Positions 1 to 11,156 of a DNA stretch of 64,000 nucleotides are shown here, piece by piece. The notes below the pieces were generated by a model that saw nothing but the letters and a program-made list of their open reading frames with translations, was not told where the DNA came from and made no database searches. The position numbers were made by a program, and so were the translations under genes. Each line of letters opens with the position of its first letter. Position 1 is the stretch's first letter. The DNA comes from Durusdinium trenchii (lineage: Eukaryota; Sar; Dinophyceae; Suessiales; Symbiodiniaceae): NCBI GenBank assembly GCA_963970005.1, contig CAXAMN010021585.1:389739-453738 (forward strand). The letters are read 5' to 3'.

Positions 1-99
1 CGGTGACATGTAAACAAATCCCAGAGCTCTTCGTCAGCGCTTTCAGCTGGCATGGGCCCAGGCTTAAAGCGGTGAATCTCTAACAGCCATCTTGATCCT

Positions 100-482
100 T
101 CAAAGGCTATCCCGAATCAAGGTAAAAGTTTTTTTGTGTACCACTTCGGATGCTGATACGCTGACTTGAGGATGATTGTTCACCAAGGCTTGGACACCTT
201 CGCCAATGCGGTTGGAGATTCCTCGTACAGCTTGTCCAGGCCGAGCACCTGGCATGTGGTGGACTGGAAACTGAAGACGAAAACCATATAGGTCTCCAAT
301 TCGTTAGACGTCGCATATGTTTTCATCTCTTGCGCACACAACTCCCAATGAACCCTGATTGCTGGATGCATGGTGCAAACTGCAGTGAGAACCCCGAATA
401 TCTAAGAGCGCAGATTTCTACTGCAAAGCTCTCATGTAATTGCTCGCTTTGTAAGGCTTCTTCATGTTTTTGCAGCAGGGAT
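100..482 (-). CDS. C-terminal exons of a hypothetical protein (partial)
   Basis: I do not recognise this protein. The last exon (270 to 100) follows a CTTCAG acceptor and gives 56 residues plus a TGA stop at 102-100, including RIGEGVQALVNNHP and SASEVVHKKTFTLIRDSL. A second protein-like stretch lies at about 482-385 in another frame (LLQKHEEALQSEQLHES), which suggests an intron between them. This may be a separate gene. It may also be the true end of gene A, because the gene A stop at 673 overlaps a usable GT donor (AAA|GTAGAC). Nothing clear is coded between 482 and 673. The exon call is seen in the sequence; which gene it belongs to is inference. Confidence 0.4.
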
Positions 483-672
483 TTTGGAGTTGGTATTGTG
501 GAAACACACAGGCGGACACCATATATATTTCATGCACATCATAGAACAAAAACAAGTTGGCTACCAAAGTTCAAAGCGAGACCTGTGGAAATTAGCCACA
601 GTCACGAACTTGCATATCATATTGCGCACGTTTGCACAACCCAGCAAGGCAAAAATTAATCAAAGCTCAAGT

Positions 673-3600
673 CTACTTTGCAGCGGCCTTTGCCTTTGCT
701 GACTTGCCACCAGCCGGAGCGTTCTTGTGGCGTTTGTTTTTTTTAGCTCCTTTAGCAGAAGTACCACCATTACCATTACCTGCAGAATTATCACCCTGCT
801 CCTCACTCTTCTTCTTGGCAAAGAACTTCTTGTTGGTCCTGCAGGGCCAATCCATGCAATTGATGTTTATAATGCATGTGCATATACAAAACAGCTAAAA
901 GATGCTAAAAGCACAAAGACCGAGCCGATCAACAATATGTTTCCAAGATGTGTCATGATTGAAAGGTTATATACAATTCCCCAGAGTGCTATGACCATAT
1001 CATGTCGATTGGCTTTGCGCAGGCGGTCCTTGCTTTCAACTCGGCGGAGGCTGCCTTGCTACACCTGATCAGCGACAAGCGTTCGAAGCTTGGCATGGGT
1101 TTATATCAGTGGAGTGGGGCCCATACGCAATGCTGGCTTTCTTCATGGCACTCTCGGACTGCTTGTAGAACCTTGTCATGCGAATTTGGGGCAACGCCTT
1201 TAGAGTGATAGCAACTGTTGGTCTTGATCGAGATTAAATTGCCTAAGTTGTGCACTCCTCGGTAAAGAAACCTTCACTTTCCCCAGTGCACCACGCTGCG
1301 CTGCAAACATCATACTGCTTGTCAATGTTGGCAATCTCATCCTTCAGGATCTGAATGTACCTGGGCATGGACTGGGTGGAAGCGCTGGAGATCTTTAGGT
1401 GGATTGGAAAGACTCTTGACTCAAAAAGGTGCAAAACCTACGATTTGAAACAGGAAACGCTATCGCTTGCGGATCATCGAACTTGGTTTCAATCTCGCGA
1501 ATCAGTGATCGCAATTTCCCGCTTTTTGCCATCATTGAATCTAAGACTTTGCGCAAGGCTTCTTTCGACTAACAGGGTTTGAACAAAAACACATACTTCA
1601 TTGGTACAACGGATGGTGGTATAACAACAACTTCAAGCCCATGCATGAAAACATATGAAAACATATATTCATTTTGAGGCCGATATAAACCACAAGGGCA
1701 TGAACAAACGAAACACCCGCTCCTGCCCGTATTTGGATTGCGTAGTAGGCATATGAACACTCTTCTGAGAACCCTCAACCGACTGGCGCTTCTCCATTTG
1801 GGAAACTCCGGCAAATTCAGTTCCGAGCGAGCAAGATGGATCCGTATCTGCCTGGCGGGAAAGTGGTGATGAACTTAACACTACAGGCTTTGAGAAATAG
1901 ATTTGTGATAAAACATATTAACAAGTACAATAGGGTGGTAGGAAGCCTGCTTGTTCCGTTCATGTAGCTCTTCATATGTCAAGCTCTCTTTGCGCTGTCC
2001 GGACTCTTTGACGACGACATAAATCTCTTCTACACCATCGTAGCGGTTTCTCCTTACAACATGCACCACTCAAACATGAACACGCGTGATCATGCAACGC
2101 GACTTGGCGACTTGAATCGTAATTAACATTGCAATTACTCCTGTAGTGGGAGTCCCCAAGAGACTTGCAATATGCCAAAGCTCCTTGAATGCGTGTCCTA
2201 AGATTTGTTGAGGTGCATTTGGATTCTTTACACTGCACACCAAATGGGTTTTCATCAACGCATGTCTTATATGAGGACCCCACTCAGACCATTTCAACTC
2301 CCGGAGCTCTGTGATGGAATACCACCCCTCATCCACAGTAATTTCGATGCTCTTCTTCCGGGAGACTGCAATCTTGATGCGGCACAGGAATTGTTCCTGG
2401 TTGTGAGACTGCACCAAGAGATTGAAGTAGAAGGGCGTTTGCATGTAACTATAGAGCTTCAATATATATCACATGGCAAATGGCATTGGATTTATTGTTC
2501 GTTATATATCGATCGATCGTTATATGTCTTCATTACTGTTTTGTTCAGTCAGACCAAAACAAACATGCAAATGCACATGGTGTCCTGGTCAAAATTGACC
2601 TCGCAATACAAATCCGCTAGTTTATCACGGTCTCCATTTTGCCACTCGGATTTCAACATCTCAGGAGCATCCAACTTTACGCGTTTCTGGTGTGGTCGCA
2701 CCCAGCGCATGATCTTGGCCTTCGCTGCTCGACGAAGCTTGTCCTGCACGAAAATGAACGACGCTGCGTGAACCCATCGACCCTTGATACAATAAAATTC
2801 ATTCAAACTGCCACGGTTAACATACGCTGACTTTGGAATCAAGCATGCTATAAGTTTGAAGAATCCCTATGGCCTTGCGGGACCCCCGGAAGCCTCCAGT
2901 ATGCTCTGGATCTGATCCCTGTGTAGCATTGGTAGACTTGCTTTCATCTGGTGTCTCATCACCTGTCTTAGGGGTTGGTTCCACGGGCACATCGACCTTG
3001 ACGATCTTGAGCTCTGGCTCAAGAGAAGCACTTCCGGGCTCGGCGGGTGTCATCTCACCGGCATCCCGTTTGGCCCGTGCTGGAGTAGGGATTGGTGGAG
3101 TCGGTGTAGTGAATAAATCCGGTTTGTTTCCACCATCTTCTACCTCAAGACTTGTGAATACCCTGTGACACAATCAATCATATTGACCAGCATGCAGTCA
3201 ATCTTCTAATAAAGAAAGATCAAGTGGACATACCAAGTTCAAACTCCAGTATGTGGAAATTCCGAGCTGATAACCTTCCAGGCGGCTGAACAACCAGCTA
3301 ACTCTTCCGCTGTAGCCTTGGAGACAGAATACTATAGATCGATCGATATATAGATCTTTCAGCTATTATAGTTTTCTCCACCCTCTACCATCCGAACCAT
3401 GTCCACCGACATTGGCATAAAGAATGATGGCTAAGGATTGAACTGGAAGTGTTTCCACGTCTGTGACCACTGGCTCCTTGGCATCGGGAGCCCACGTATA
3501 TCGAGCGAATAAAACATTGGTCATATTGTGAGTGTGTTTTTTGCGAGAACAATGGTTTCACTGTTCAACCTGTTTCATACCAACATCAATCTAAGCAGAT

Positions 3601-3832
3601 AGCCGACGGCTGGGAATCATTAGAATAGTTGATGTCAAACTCAATGTCCTGCAAAGGTATTATCAAGATCAACACTGCACAATATATACATTGTGTTGTT
3701 CAGTGTTGAATGAAAGACACAAACATATATATCCTGCAGCTCTTGTAGGAGGGCTGCTTCATCACTAGCCATCTCCACATGTGCAATTCCATCAGCAAGA
3801 GTTGCACAACTCCCAAGCACCGAAGCTGACAT
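673..3832 (-). CDS. Gene A: multi-exon dinoflagellate hypothetical protein
   Basis: A minus-strand gene of roughly fifteen short exons and unknown function. The likely start is the ATG at 3832-3830. Exons that I could phase are 3734-3832, an exon starting at 3648, 2874-3162, 2585-2782, one starting at 2408, and the last exon 673-838 with a TAG stop. Others are approximate: 3390-3530, 3245-3320, 2165-2200, 1950-2050, 1690-1870, 1455-1565, 1327-1420, 1090-1200 and 980-1065. The protein has an acidic/Pro-rich segment (exon 2874-3162), a basic segment with the motif IMRWVRPHQKR followed by CEVNFDQ (exon 2585-2782), and a segment with DEGWYSITELRELKWSEW (exon at 2408). The C-terminus is Lys/Gly/Ala-rich and looks disordered or nucleic-acid binding. 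GA donors follow exons 3734-3832 and 2585-2782, and a GC donor follows 2874-3162. It lies head-to-tail with gene B, about 620 bp downstream. Segments resemble large dinoflagellate-specific families as I remember them; no search was done. Confidence 0.6.
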
Positions 3833-4452
3833 GCTTCAAGCACACTAAAGTGAAGAGTGACAGAGCCCTGATCAGCTTAGGAGTGTGTCATCCAATGATC
3901 GAAGGAAAAAGACACGCAAAAGCTCTGAAGGGAGCGATACAAAGTATAAACTGTATGGTTCGAGTCATGAACGGAAAGCTTCAGATCTCAAAGCGCGCTT
4001 TGACCACTGTCCACAATGCCGGTCGCGAGGTCAGAACGGCTCATGTTAATTATGATTTGGAATGCGTGGTCAGGCCAGTGTCCGGCACGGCCACACACAA
4101 AGTTCTAAAATATTGCCCAAAAACCTCTCTGGTGAGGGGGTCCATACCCGTAATTATTTTTACGGGGATGTACGGGTAAATTACGGGTTGGGTACGGGTT
4201 GGGTACGGGTTTGGGAAACCCGATGTTTGCTAGGACACCCGGGGTTTGGTCTTCCAGGTTACGGGGATGTACGGGTAAATTACGGGTTTGGTACGGCCTG
4301 GGTACGGGTTTAGACCACACCCGTTATTTTTTTAGAAAAAAACACACAAATATTGTCAGGAGTCATCAAACGTCTTTCACTACCACAATGTTTCATCTTT
4401 CAGTCCAAAACTAGAATGTCAGCATGAGTGAGCACATGATATACCTATCAAA
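3833..4452. other. Intergenic region between genes A and B
   Basis: About 620 bp separates the stop of gene B from the start of gene A. It contains the TACGGGT-rich repeat described separately. I see no convincing exon, TATA box or polyadenylation signal, which fits dinoflagellate genes that lack the usual core promoter elements. Confidence 0.5.
4137..4320 (+). repeat. TACGGGT-rich tandem repeat (about 2 copies)
   Basis: The block 'ttacggggatgtacgggta' followed by several 'ttgggtacgggt' monomers occurs at about 4155-4213 and again at 4260-4316. An 'aacccgatgtttg' segment lies between them, and related 'acccgatgttt' words recur at 11590-11640. It sits in the gap between genes A and B. Confidence 0.7.
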
Positions 4453-5920
4453 TCACACCAGATCATCAAGCTTCTTGGGCATCAAGGGCAACCATTCATC
4501 AGGCACAACCAACTTCTTGTACCTTCGTAGATAGTTGTACACTGGGATAAAATCAGCTGAGCCCCAAAGGTCAGATACTGGCCACTCAGGGGCACGGAAA
4601 GTTTCAAAAGCCGACGGCAGCTCTCCATCCCGTGGCAACTCAGGTTGGCCTGTTGCGGTCTTCTTCATTTCCTCTGCAATGTCAACCACTGCCCTGGCGA
4701 AAGGCACCGGATAAATCCTGGGCGGACGGATCGCAGGTCTTCACTTTTTTTGGTTTGGGGGGGGGGCAGACACGGCAAGAGTACATTCAGCTCACAGTTG
4801 TAACAAAGGTAAATTAATATGAGGCTCTCAGTGGCACGTAGGTGTTCTGTACCTTTGTATCGTTGTTTTCCAGAACCATCGACATATTTGACCGCACTCT
4901 TGACTTTGGAATCCTTGTTCTTCCATCCAACCAACTTGCCTTTGTCGAGTTTTAATACAGCAGGTGTGTTGGCATAGAGGTAGTGGCGTTTGGCAGTACG
5001 GGATGAATAATGTGCCATCCACCATCGGACCTGCTGCACCTGCGCGAAGGATATTCAAGTGTCACTTGTGTTATGTCGATCGATCTATAAAATGAGTTGC
5101 TGATTTCTTTCATGCATGATCTTATTAAGGCCAATGGTGAAGGCCAATGGTGTGATTCATGGTTGCACCACAAATTGGAGATAGGGCCCTGACTGAGAAC
5201 TCGTGACCGCACTCGAAAATGTGTTGGATGGTTTCCCTCCAAAGAGGATAGAATTCCAGAAGTGATCCATTGGGCTGTTCCACTGACCATGCACCACCAA
5301 GAGCGGTCACCAAAAGAATCAATCCGCATGTCCTGACAGTTGACATTTGTTGGATGCACATGCATATGATAAATGCGAACTAGACCCTTCGGTTAAAAGT
5401 ACGAATCATAGAGCGACATCTCCGTATGATTTTCCAAAACCAATCCTTTCCAATAGCTTGTTGGCCAACGCAACTGACTTGTAGGGGGTGTGTCCGACAG
5501 GCGCGCACGCTGATCGTTGACTGGTCCCCACATTCATCTTGGAAAATGAAGAGCACTTCACCCCAAAGTGGCTTGCAAATCCATTGGGATCTGCCCGCAA
5601 AAGGAACAGAATAGCCAGCCTCAGTGCTACTCATCCAGAACCCCCGAGCGATATGGCGGTGTATAAATTTGTAGGAAACAGAAACCCAACACACAATGCA
5701 TTCAAGAAACGCATATCCAGATGAATGTGTCAGGTCCATGAAGTTCGACTTTCTATAGCTAGGCTGATCATTATCCAATAGATCAAAGCGGGCAGACCTG
5801 TATTCACTAGCATGCATCATGGTGGTCAGTCTCCCCACGCCGGCATAGAACTCCAGCCACTGAAACTCCTGGCACGGAATATGACTGGAAGGAATCTCAA
5901 ACATTTGTTCATGCATAAGT
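4453..5920 (-). CDS. Gene B C-terminal module: SAM/C5-methyltransferase-like, five exons
   Basis: Five exons (about 5920-5712, 5626-5446, 5332-5215, 5039-4828, 4717-4453) join with consistent phase into one reading frame. In order the product shows WLEFYAGVGRLT (like the F-x-G-x-G SAM-binding motif I), FDLLDNDQPSYRKSNFMDLT, HFGVKCSSFSKMNVGTSQRS (in the place of the PCxxFS motif IV of C5 cytosine methyltransferases, with KCSSFS replacing it), LLVTALGGAWSVEQPNGS (in the place of the ENV/ENP motif VI), then a conserved-looking tail (YANTPAVLKLDKG, GKQRYKGTEHLRATE) ending KKLDDLV. The overall pattern matches an abundant dinoflagellate family as I remember it. The catalytic Pro-Cys pair is not intact, so activity is doubtful. 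Introns: 5711-5627 has an ambiguous GT or CGT start; 5445-5333, 5214-5040 and 4827-4718 all begin with GA. Confidence 0.65.
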
Positions 5921-8900
5921 AATTGTTTCGGACATGGGTTGAACTCAGACAGTTCCAATATAAAAATTTAAAAAATATATAGTGAAGCACACGGGTTCGT
6001 ATTGAACTTATATTGTCTCGATCTCCTGCTTGATCTCATGTGACCAGGTCAACAAGAGGATGATCATCACCAAGACCTCGGCTTTCGGATATTGCTTCTC
6101 GGAAGAATCTCATTCAACCGCTCAACACACATCCCATCGATATCAGGAGCGTACTTGTTTGTTCATGTTTGTTGAGTTATCATTTTGGTGACAGCTCATA
6201 GTGGAGCATGATAATACTGGTCATGCATATGACTCAATGGAACATTTCTGGAGTTCTACTGCTTCCGAGAGAAACCATCCAACACATTTCTTGACCGAGT
6301 GAATGGGTTTCAATGTATATACTTTTTGGAAAACACACCCACTCTTGCTGCATATCGATTCATGCATCTTATAATGAAATCTGTCGCATTGGTACTCAGA
6401 CCCCCACCTTCGGAGCATGAAGCCGTCGGAGTCTCCAAACCAGTTCATTTATGCACAACATTGCAACAGCTTATGAGGACAACAGTGAGAAGGCAGCTTG
6501 GATGACAATCAATAAATCATTACGAATTTGCAGGGTTGTAGGTTGATGCATGTGTTTCTAAATGGAGCCCACTTGCGGACAATAAAGCTGACATAGTCGG
6601 TTGGTTCGTGCTTTGCAAGGCCAAAAATTCACCCTTGCCAAACAGGTTTCATCAACATTTCCCTTCAACAAGACTTGCCCATGCACAAAACTTGACTTGA
6701 CACACAGATATGATCATCCACATGGGCCACATGGATGCGAAAATATAATCAAGCCAGAAGTGCATTTCTTTTTTAAAGTGTTGGCCCTGACCTTCCAAAG
6801 GTTGTGGCGCCTTTTGATCGTGGCAGCCGATTGATCCATGACCTCGGCCATCAGGACCAAAGAAACGGTTTCATGGAAGTTGGGGGAGGGAAAGAGTGAA
6901 GGGAACAAAGAAGTCCAGATCGCATGGGTGGATGTGTCCCGACCAGTGTTATTCGATCATTACAGTTCTAACTGAGTGATTTTATGTTGAAAACACTTGT
7001 CCTATAGCTCGGTCTTGAGAATTCCCACCTATTCCCACGGTTCCGCACAAGTCAGCAGGCATCTCTTTTTTGGCACTGATCGAAGTTGTTCCGGTTTGAG
7101 ATTGAACCACGAATCGACTTGAAGTAGGTTCTAAAAATGGCTGGTGCTAGTTTACAGCTATAACTGTTTGTTTTGAACAGATTTCTCTGACAAGAAGGGA
7201 TTACATTTGAACATGATTCCTCAAACGGTGTATATATGCAAACTTCCGTGGACGCCGATGGACCCAAGCACCTGCCAAGAAGGTTCTAAGCCGAAGATGT
7301 TGACTCCCACACGATAGTGCCCGAAGCTTCAACAAACCATCATTCTACAGTAACAATGTGAACATGACAACAAACGATTGGGATGGTTGTTAGCTGCGAA
7401 CACTAATAGCTTCGGGTTGTTGCGTGGCCACTGTAAGCACCAATTTTGGGAGATGTATGTGTGGCTCCCCACAAGTTGATTGCAACTTGCTTCCCTGCAC
7501 ACTCCAATTGGCGCGGCCTATGTGGCACAACACTTTAAATCACATCAAATCAATCGCTGGAGTTCTTCAGCGAGCCATCTTTCAAAACTTCTTTTGCCAA
7601 CTCCTTCAACTTAAGCATGGTTTCCTGGATGCTGTTACGATCGCTGTCAGTGAGAGAAGATGCAGCACCACGTTGAGCAATCAAATCGTCCATGTAGGTG
7701 GCCTCAGAGCAAATAATACTACCAATCATTGCAAAGAACACCCAGTTGCAATGTACACACACAAATTAACTCTGAGAAAGTGTTGGACCAAGACCTCAAA
7801 CAACTTAAGGCACACAGGTGCGTGATCATGTGCGCAAAGGCTTCGATTACTGAACTCGCTACCGAGCTGCTAGCAAATCAGCCACAATCAGCGTCGCCCC
7901 AAGGATGAATGTTTTTGGGGTATTTGGTTCGCTATAGACGGCCATGGAGATGTAGGCAACGTCCTTTGTGGTGCCCTTGAACCTCAATCCAACAGCTGGC
8001 CTGGTCCAATACACACTTAGGGTGCAGTCCTTATGTTCTGCCAGTCGGCTCCGCAGCTCAGTCCTCACCTGTTCATCCTGCACCTTTCCAGCAGCCTTGA
8101 CAAAGGCCATGATCTCTTCCACAATTCCATAATCGGTGTTTGGAAAGGATCTATGAACTTTCACCTGTTCTGACAACACTGGCTTCGACGACCGGCGCTT
8201 CTTGGATTCTGCACGTGATGGGCTCTCGAGACCATCTTTGCGTTTTTGGTTGGTCTTTGGTTCAGTGCGAGCTGGTCGATCGGCTTCGTTTCCATGTTCC
8301 TTCCTTTTTTTCTTTGAATGGGCACTAGCTGCAGACGCTAACATTTCTGCAGCAGCGCCTGTCTCCTCATCTTTGTCATTCTTTTTCTTCTTCTTCATAG
8401 ATTCCTTTGCCTGTTCAGGCAGTTCCTTTGTTTTTTTACTTTTCCTGTACCGTTTTCCATCAGCATTTCGATGGCTGGAGTCTCCTGGCACCTGGTTTGA
8501 TTCCTCGGCCAATTTGTATTTTCCATATTCCGCCTCCCACCAGGCATACGAATCCCATGCCCACTCTTCATTTTCCCAGCCATATTCATATGCCATTTCC
8601 CACCCCTCGTCAGTGCCCCAGGCTGCCCAATTTGCATCCGGATCTGGTGGCGGTGCTTTCTGTCGAGAAGCCGATGCCGGGCGTTTCATTACCTGTGTAG
8701 AGCCGCGTGACCTTCCCCGACCCCTACCTCTTCCACGGCCTTTGCCCCGACCTCTACCTCCCTGACCTTCCTCACCTTCCTCACCTTCCTCTTTGGATCT
8801 CTGCTTCAATTGGTCCAGCCTCGTCACCTTTGCACCTGAAGGCTCCTGTCAAGGGCTTGGCACGAATTCAACACAATCCAACATTGCGCACACAAACAAG

Positions 8901-11111
8901 AATATAACTACAGGCCGCTATCATGATCTGTGACATCAAAAACAAATCACACTGGTTAATTAGAAAACGGTCCGCCTGGTCAGCGTCACTGGGAGTGTAG
9001 ACATCGATTGCGGCTGGCTTCTTAATCTTCTCAAGAGAAGACTGGTTGACCTCCTCGTTGCCAGTCCCGAACTGTTTGGTAGAGTCTTCACCGGATTCCT
9101 CCGGGGCAGGTTTGCGACCCTTCGACTGAAACGATGCCCGCTTCTCCTCTACTGTAGCCAACGGTGAAAGAAGCGCCGGTTTTTCCGGTGGGACAGCAAC
9201 CTCCATGATATCAACCGGCAGTGTGTCCGTTAGGTCTGGTGCTTGTAGCCCAGACACCGACGAAGACCGTTGTACTGCTGTTGAACCATCGATAGAAATG
9301 CCTCAGGGATGTTTGGCATCGAGCAGTTTACAACAAACTATCGATCTATATGAAGCAAAACATACACATGACTAAACTCATCCGATGTTTGAACGCTGGC
9401 CTTTTCCAGCAGTGGAAGGTACTTCTGCAGAAGACTGCGCACCAGACTTCTGTGCTCGCAACCTCTATCGCAAATCAAGATCATGTTAACTAACATGCGC
9501 TATACTCAACAAGACTGCAATTGGACCATCTATACTTGCAGTCTAATCACTTCCTCAATTGTTCCAAAATCTCTTGGCGGCGCATGTGCAAGCGTTGCAT
9601 GTGTTCTTCCGGTCCTTTGCGACCAGCGCAAAGCAATGACGTATCAATTGCCAAGCTGCCACATTGTTGCACATATGTTGCAAAAACAAACCAAGACATG
9701 TTCACACAAAACACAAAAAGGGTGCAATCAACCATTCACAACCATGCAATTAATTGCATGCCCAAGCAACCAGCTGTTCTTACATTGGATTCTGACGTTG
9801 CTGCCGAAGGTGGTTCACCCATTCCAGCAGCGACCTGACCTTGTGACACCTCGTGTTGAAACTGGCTTGTTGTTTCTGTTGGTTCCGTGCCATCACCAGC
9901 AACTGGTGCTGGAACTGCAGCCTGTGGTTCAGGTGTAGCTTCAGGCAGCGCTGTTGGTATTTCTTGCTTTTGTTCGGGCTCAGGTACTGTAAGAGAAGGT
10001 TCTGTTGGCTGACCTCCCACACCTGAGTCCTCAGCCGGAACCTGACCAGTGCAACCTGTCTCAACACTTGGACCCGATACTTCTTTCTCAATTTTCTCAT
10101 CTGGCACCTCCTCATCATGCTCACCTCCCTCTTCCTCTCCTTCCTCCTCCTCCTCCTCCTCATGGTAAGCATCTTCATCATCATCATCATTGTCAAACTC
10201 CTACGCGCATAGCACATAACAAAGGTTGTGTGCGCCCAACAAATTTAAGCAAAAGCATGTCTTGTGCGTGCAAGTATATAACAACAATTTTCACCAAATG
10301 CACAGTAATGCACAGCGAAAAAAAAATCTCCTTGGAGGATTTGGCGGATTGCCGAGCTTCCTGCTTGGCATTCACATCATCTGCCACTTCCTGTTGACAC
10401 GCATATACGTTATACATTGCATCCTATAGGACTAACTTTTGATTCATTCAAATGACCATGTTGAATCTGCTGTCCATCATATAATTAGTTCGGCCATATG
10501 ATACACAGAACGCAACGCCTGAAGGTTGGAATCAAGTTCCACGCATAGTGCTTGGAAATCTGGTACCTTATAGAAGCATGAAGTTAATGAGCGCACATCA
10601 ACAGCGCAAAGCAATGTGAGCACAGCGTTGGCGAATATCGACATCATAAGCGCATATAGAAGTGAATCCTGATAACACAAAACATGCGAAATCAGAACAA
10701 AGGTACAATGCTGACTTCCGATCTCCTTACCTTCATCTTGATGAACCCCAGCAATCTACGAATATGCCAGGCGAGTGCCACAACAGTCGCTCCCAGCTCC
10801 GTGTCAGAACCTCTTTTGTTCTTAATGTATACCCGTTCGACCTCCGCGCGAAGAGGTTCAATCAGTGGAAGGGGCCGGGTCTCCTTTAGACTCATCATCG
10901 CGAGCAGTGGCATAAGAACTGCTTGGTCCTTCACGCAAATGGCAATGCTCTCACCCTTGGAAGCATCAGATACCACAAGCTCCCCCCCCCCACGTAGTCG
11001 TTCACGAATCTCATCATTGTTGTCCCACGAATCAGCTAGCCCAGTCAAATCTATGGACTCGATGATTTTTCTAGGCCGGCCAGGAGGCTTTTGCTTTGTC
11101 CCATTCGCCAT
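4453..11111 (-). CDS. Gene B: multi-exon protein with AT-hook-like N-terminus and methyltransferase-like C-terminus
   Basis: A minus-strand gene with at least 16 exons. The start is the ATG at 11111 (MANGTKQKPPGRPRK, an AT-hook-like core). Phase-checked exons are 10731-11111, 10507-10668, 10332-10391, 9784-10200, 8976-9277, 7868-8845, 5446-5626, 5215-5332, 4828-5039 and 4453-4717 (TGA stop at 4455-4453). Approximate exons are 9553-9640, 9385-9460, 7560-7702, 6745-6870, 6240-6440 and 5712-5920. Domain order: AT-hook-like N-terminus; Asp/Glu-rich and Pro-rich low complexity (9784-10200); RG-rich, Lys-rich and Trp/Tyr-rich exon (7868-8845); a short helical segment; a WFGDSDGFMLRRWGSEY segment; then the methyltransferase-like module. 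Donors are a mix of GT, GC and GA. A nuclear, nucleic-acid-linked role is inferred from composition and from the C-terminal motifs. The middle exons (7560-5920) are the least certain part, and two genes instead of one cannot be excluded. Confidence 0.6.
7868..8845 (-). CDS. Gene B large exon: RG-rich, Trp/Tyr-rich and Lys-rich region
   Basis: The longest uninterrupted exon in the window: 978 nt, 326 codons, phase 0 at both ends. It starts after GACAG|GAG at 8845 and ends at a GC donor (GCA|GCTCGG), joining in frame to the 7702 exon (GCC ACC TAC). Composition runs EPSGAKVTRLDQL, then an acidic run, an RGRGKGRGRGRGRG box, KRPASASRQK, a Trp/Tyr-rich acidic block (WAAWGTDEGWEMAYEYGW), several Lys-rich blocks resembling nuclear localisation signals, and a more ordered C-terminal part (LSVYWTRPAVGLRF, DVAYISMAVYSEP). 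RG boxes and AT-hooks are typical of RNA- or chromatin-binding proteins; the role here is inference. Confidence 0.75.
8976..9277 (-). CDS. Gene B exon, low-complexity linker
   Basis: 302 nt, entering in phase 1 after TCAACAG|CAGTACAACGG and leaving in phase 0 at a GC donor (GACCAG|GCGGAC). It encodes AVQRSSSVSGLQAPDLTD and VDIMEVAVPPEKPALLSPL, a polar Pro/Glu-rich segment likely to be disordered. It splices in frame to the 8845 exon. Confidence 0.65.
9784..10200 (-). CDS. Gene B exon, acidic and Pro/Glu-rich
   Basis: 417 nt, 139 codons, phase 0 at both ends. It starts GAG TTT GAC AAT after a GTAG acceptor and ends at a canonical GTAAGA donor. The upstream 60-nt exon (10391-10332) ends AAG|GAGATT, so the intron is GA-AG and the word AGGAG is present at both junctions. 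The product begins with an Asp/Glu run (EFDNDDDDEDAYHEEEEEE) and continues as a Pro/Thr/Glu-rich disordered region. Confidence 0.7.
10731..11111 (-). CDS. Gene B first coding exon with AT-hook-like motif
   Basis: 381 nt, 127 codons, ending at a canonical GTAAGG donor. The ATG at 11111 was chosen because composition becomes protein-like from there (MANGTKQKPPGRPRKIIES). The frame stays open upstream to 11186, so an earlier start is possible. KPPGRPRK matches the GRP core of an AT-hook. The rest (LTGLADSWDNNDEIRERL, ALAWHIRRLLGFIKMK) looks helical. The next exon (10668-10507) starts GAT TCA in phase 0 after a TCAG acceptor. Confidence 0.65.
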
Positions 11112-11145
11112 GCCAACGGAACAGCAGGAAACACAAGTAGCAACA

Positions 11146-11156
11146 CTTGGGCCAAA
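11146..11156 (-). promoter_or_regulatory. Possible relic of the dinoflagellate spliced leader
   Basis: Read on the minus strand, TTTGGCCCAAG lies about 35 nt upstream of the gene B start. It differs by one base from the 3' end of the dinoflagellate spliced leader (TTTGGCTCAAG). Such relics are known upstream of genes that passed through a trans-spliced mRNA. The 5' part of the leader is not well matched, so chance is possible. Confidence 0.3.

Noticed and set aside
8202-8765. Plus-strand frame of 187 codons
   Set aside because: Antisense shadow of the RG-rich and Lys-rich exon of gene B (7868-8845); Phe/Ser/Pro runs mirror the Lys/Glu/Arg codons.
9483-9938. Plus-strand frame of 151 codons
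   Set aside because: Antisense to gene B exons and introns; no domain and no splice support.
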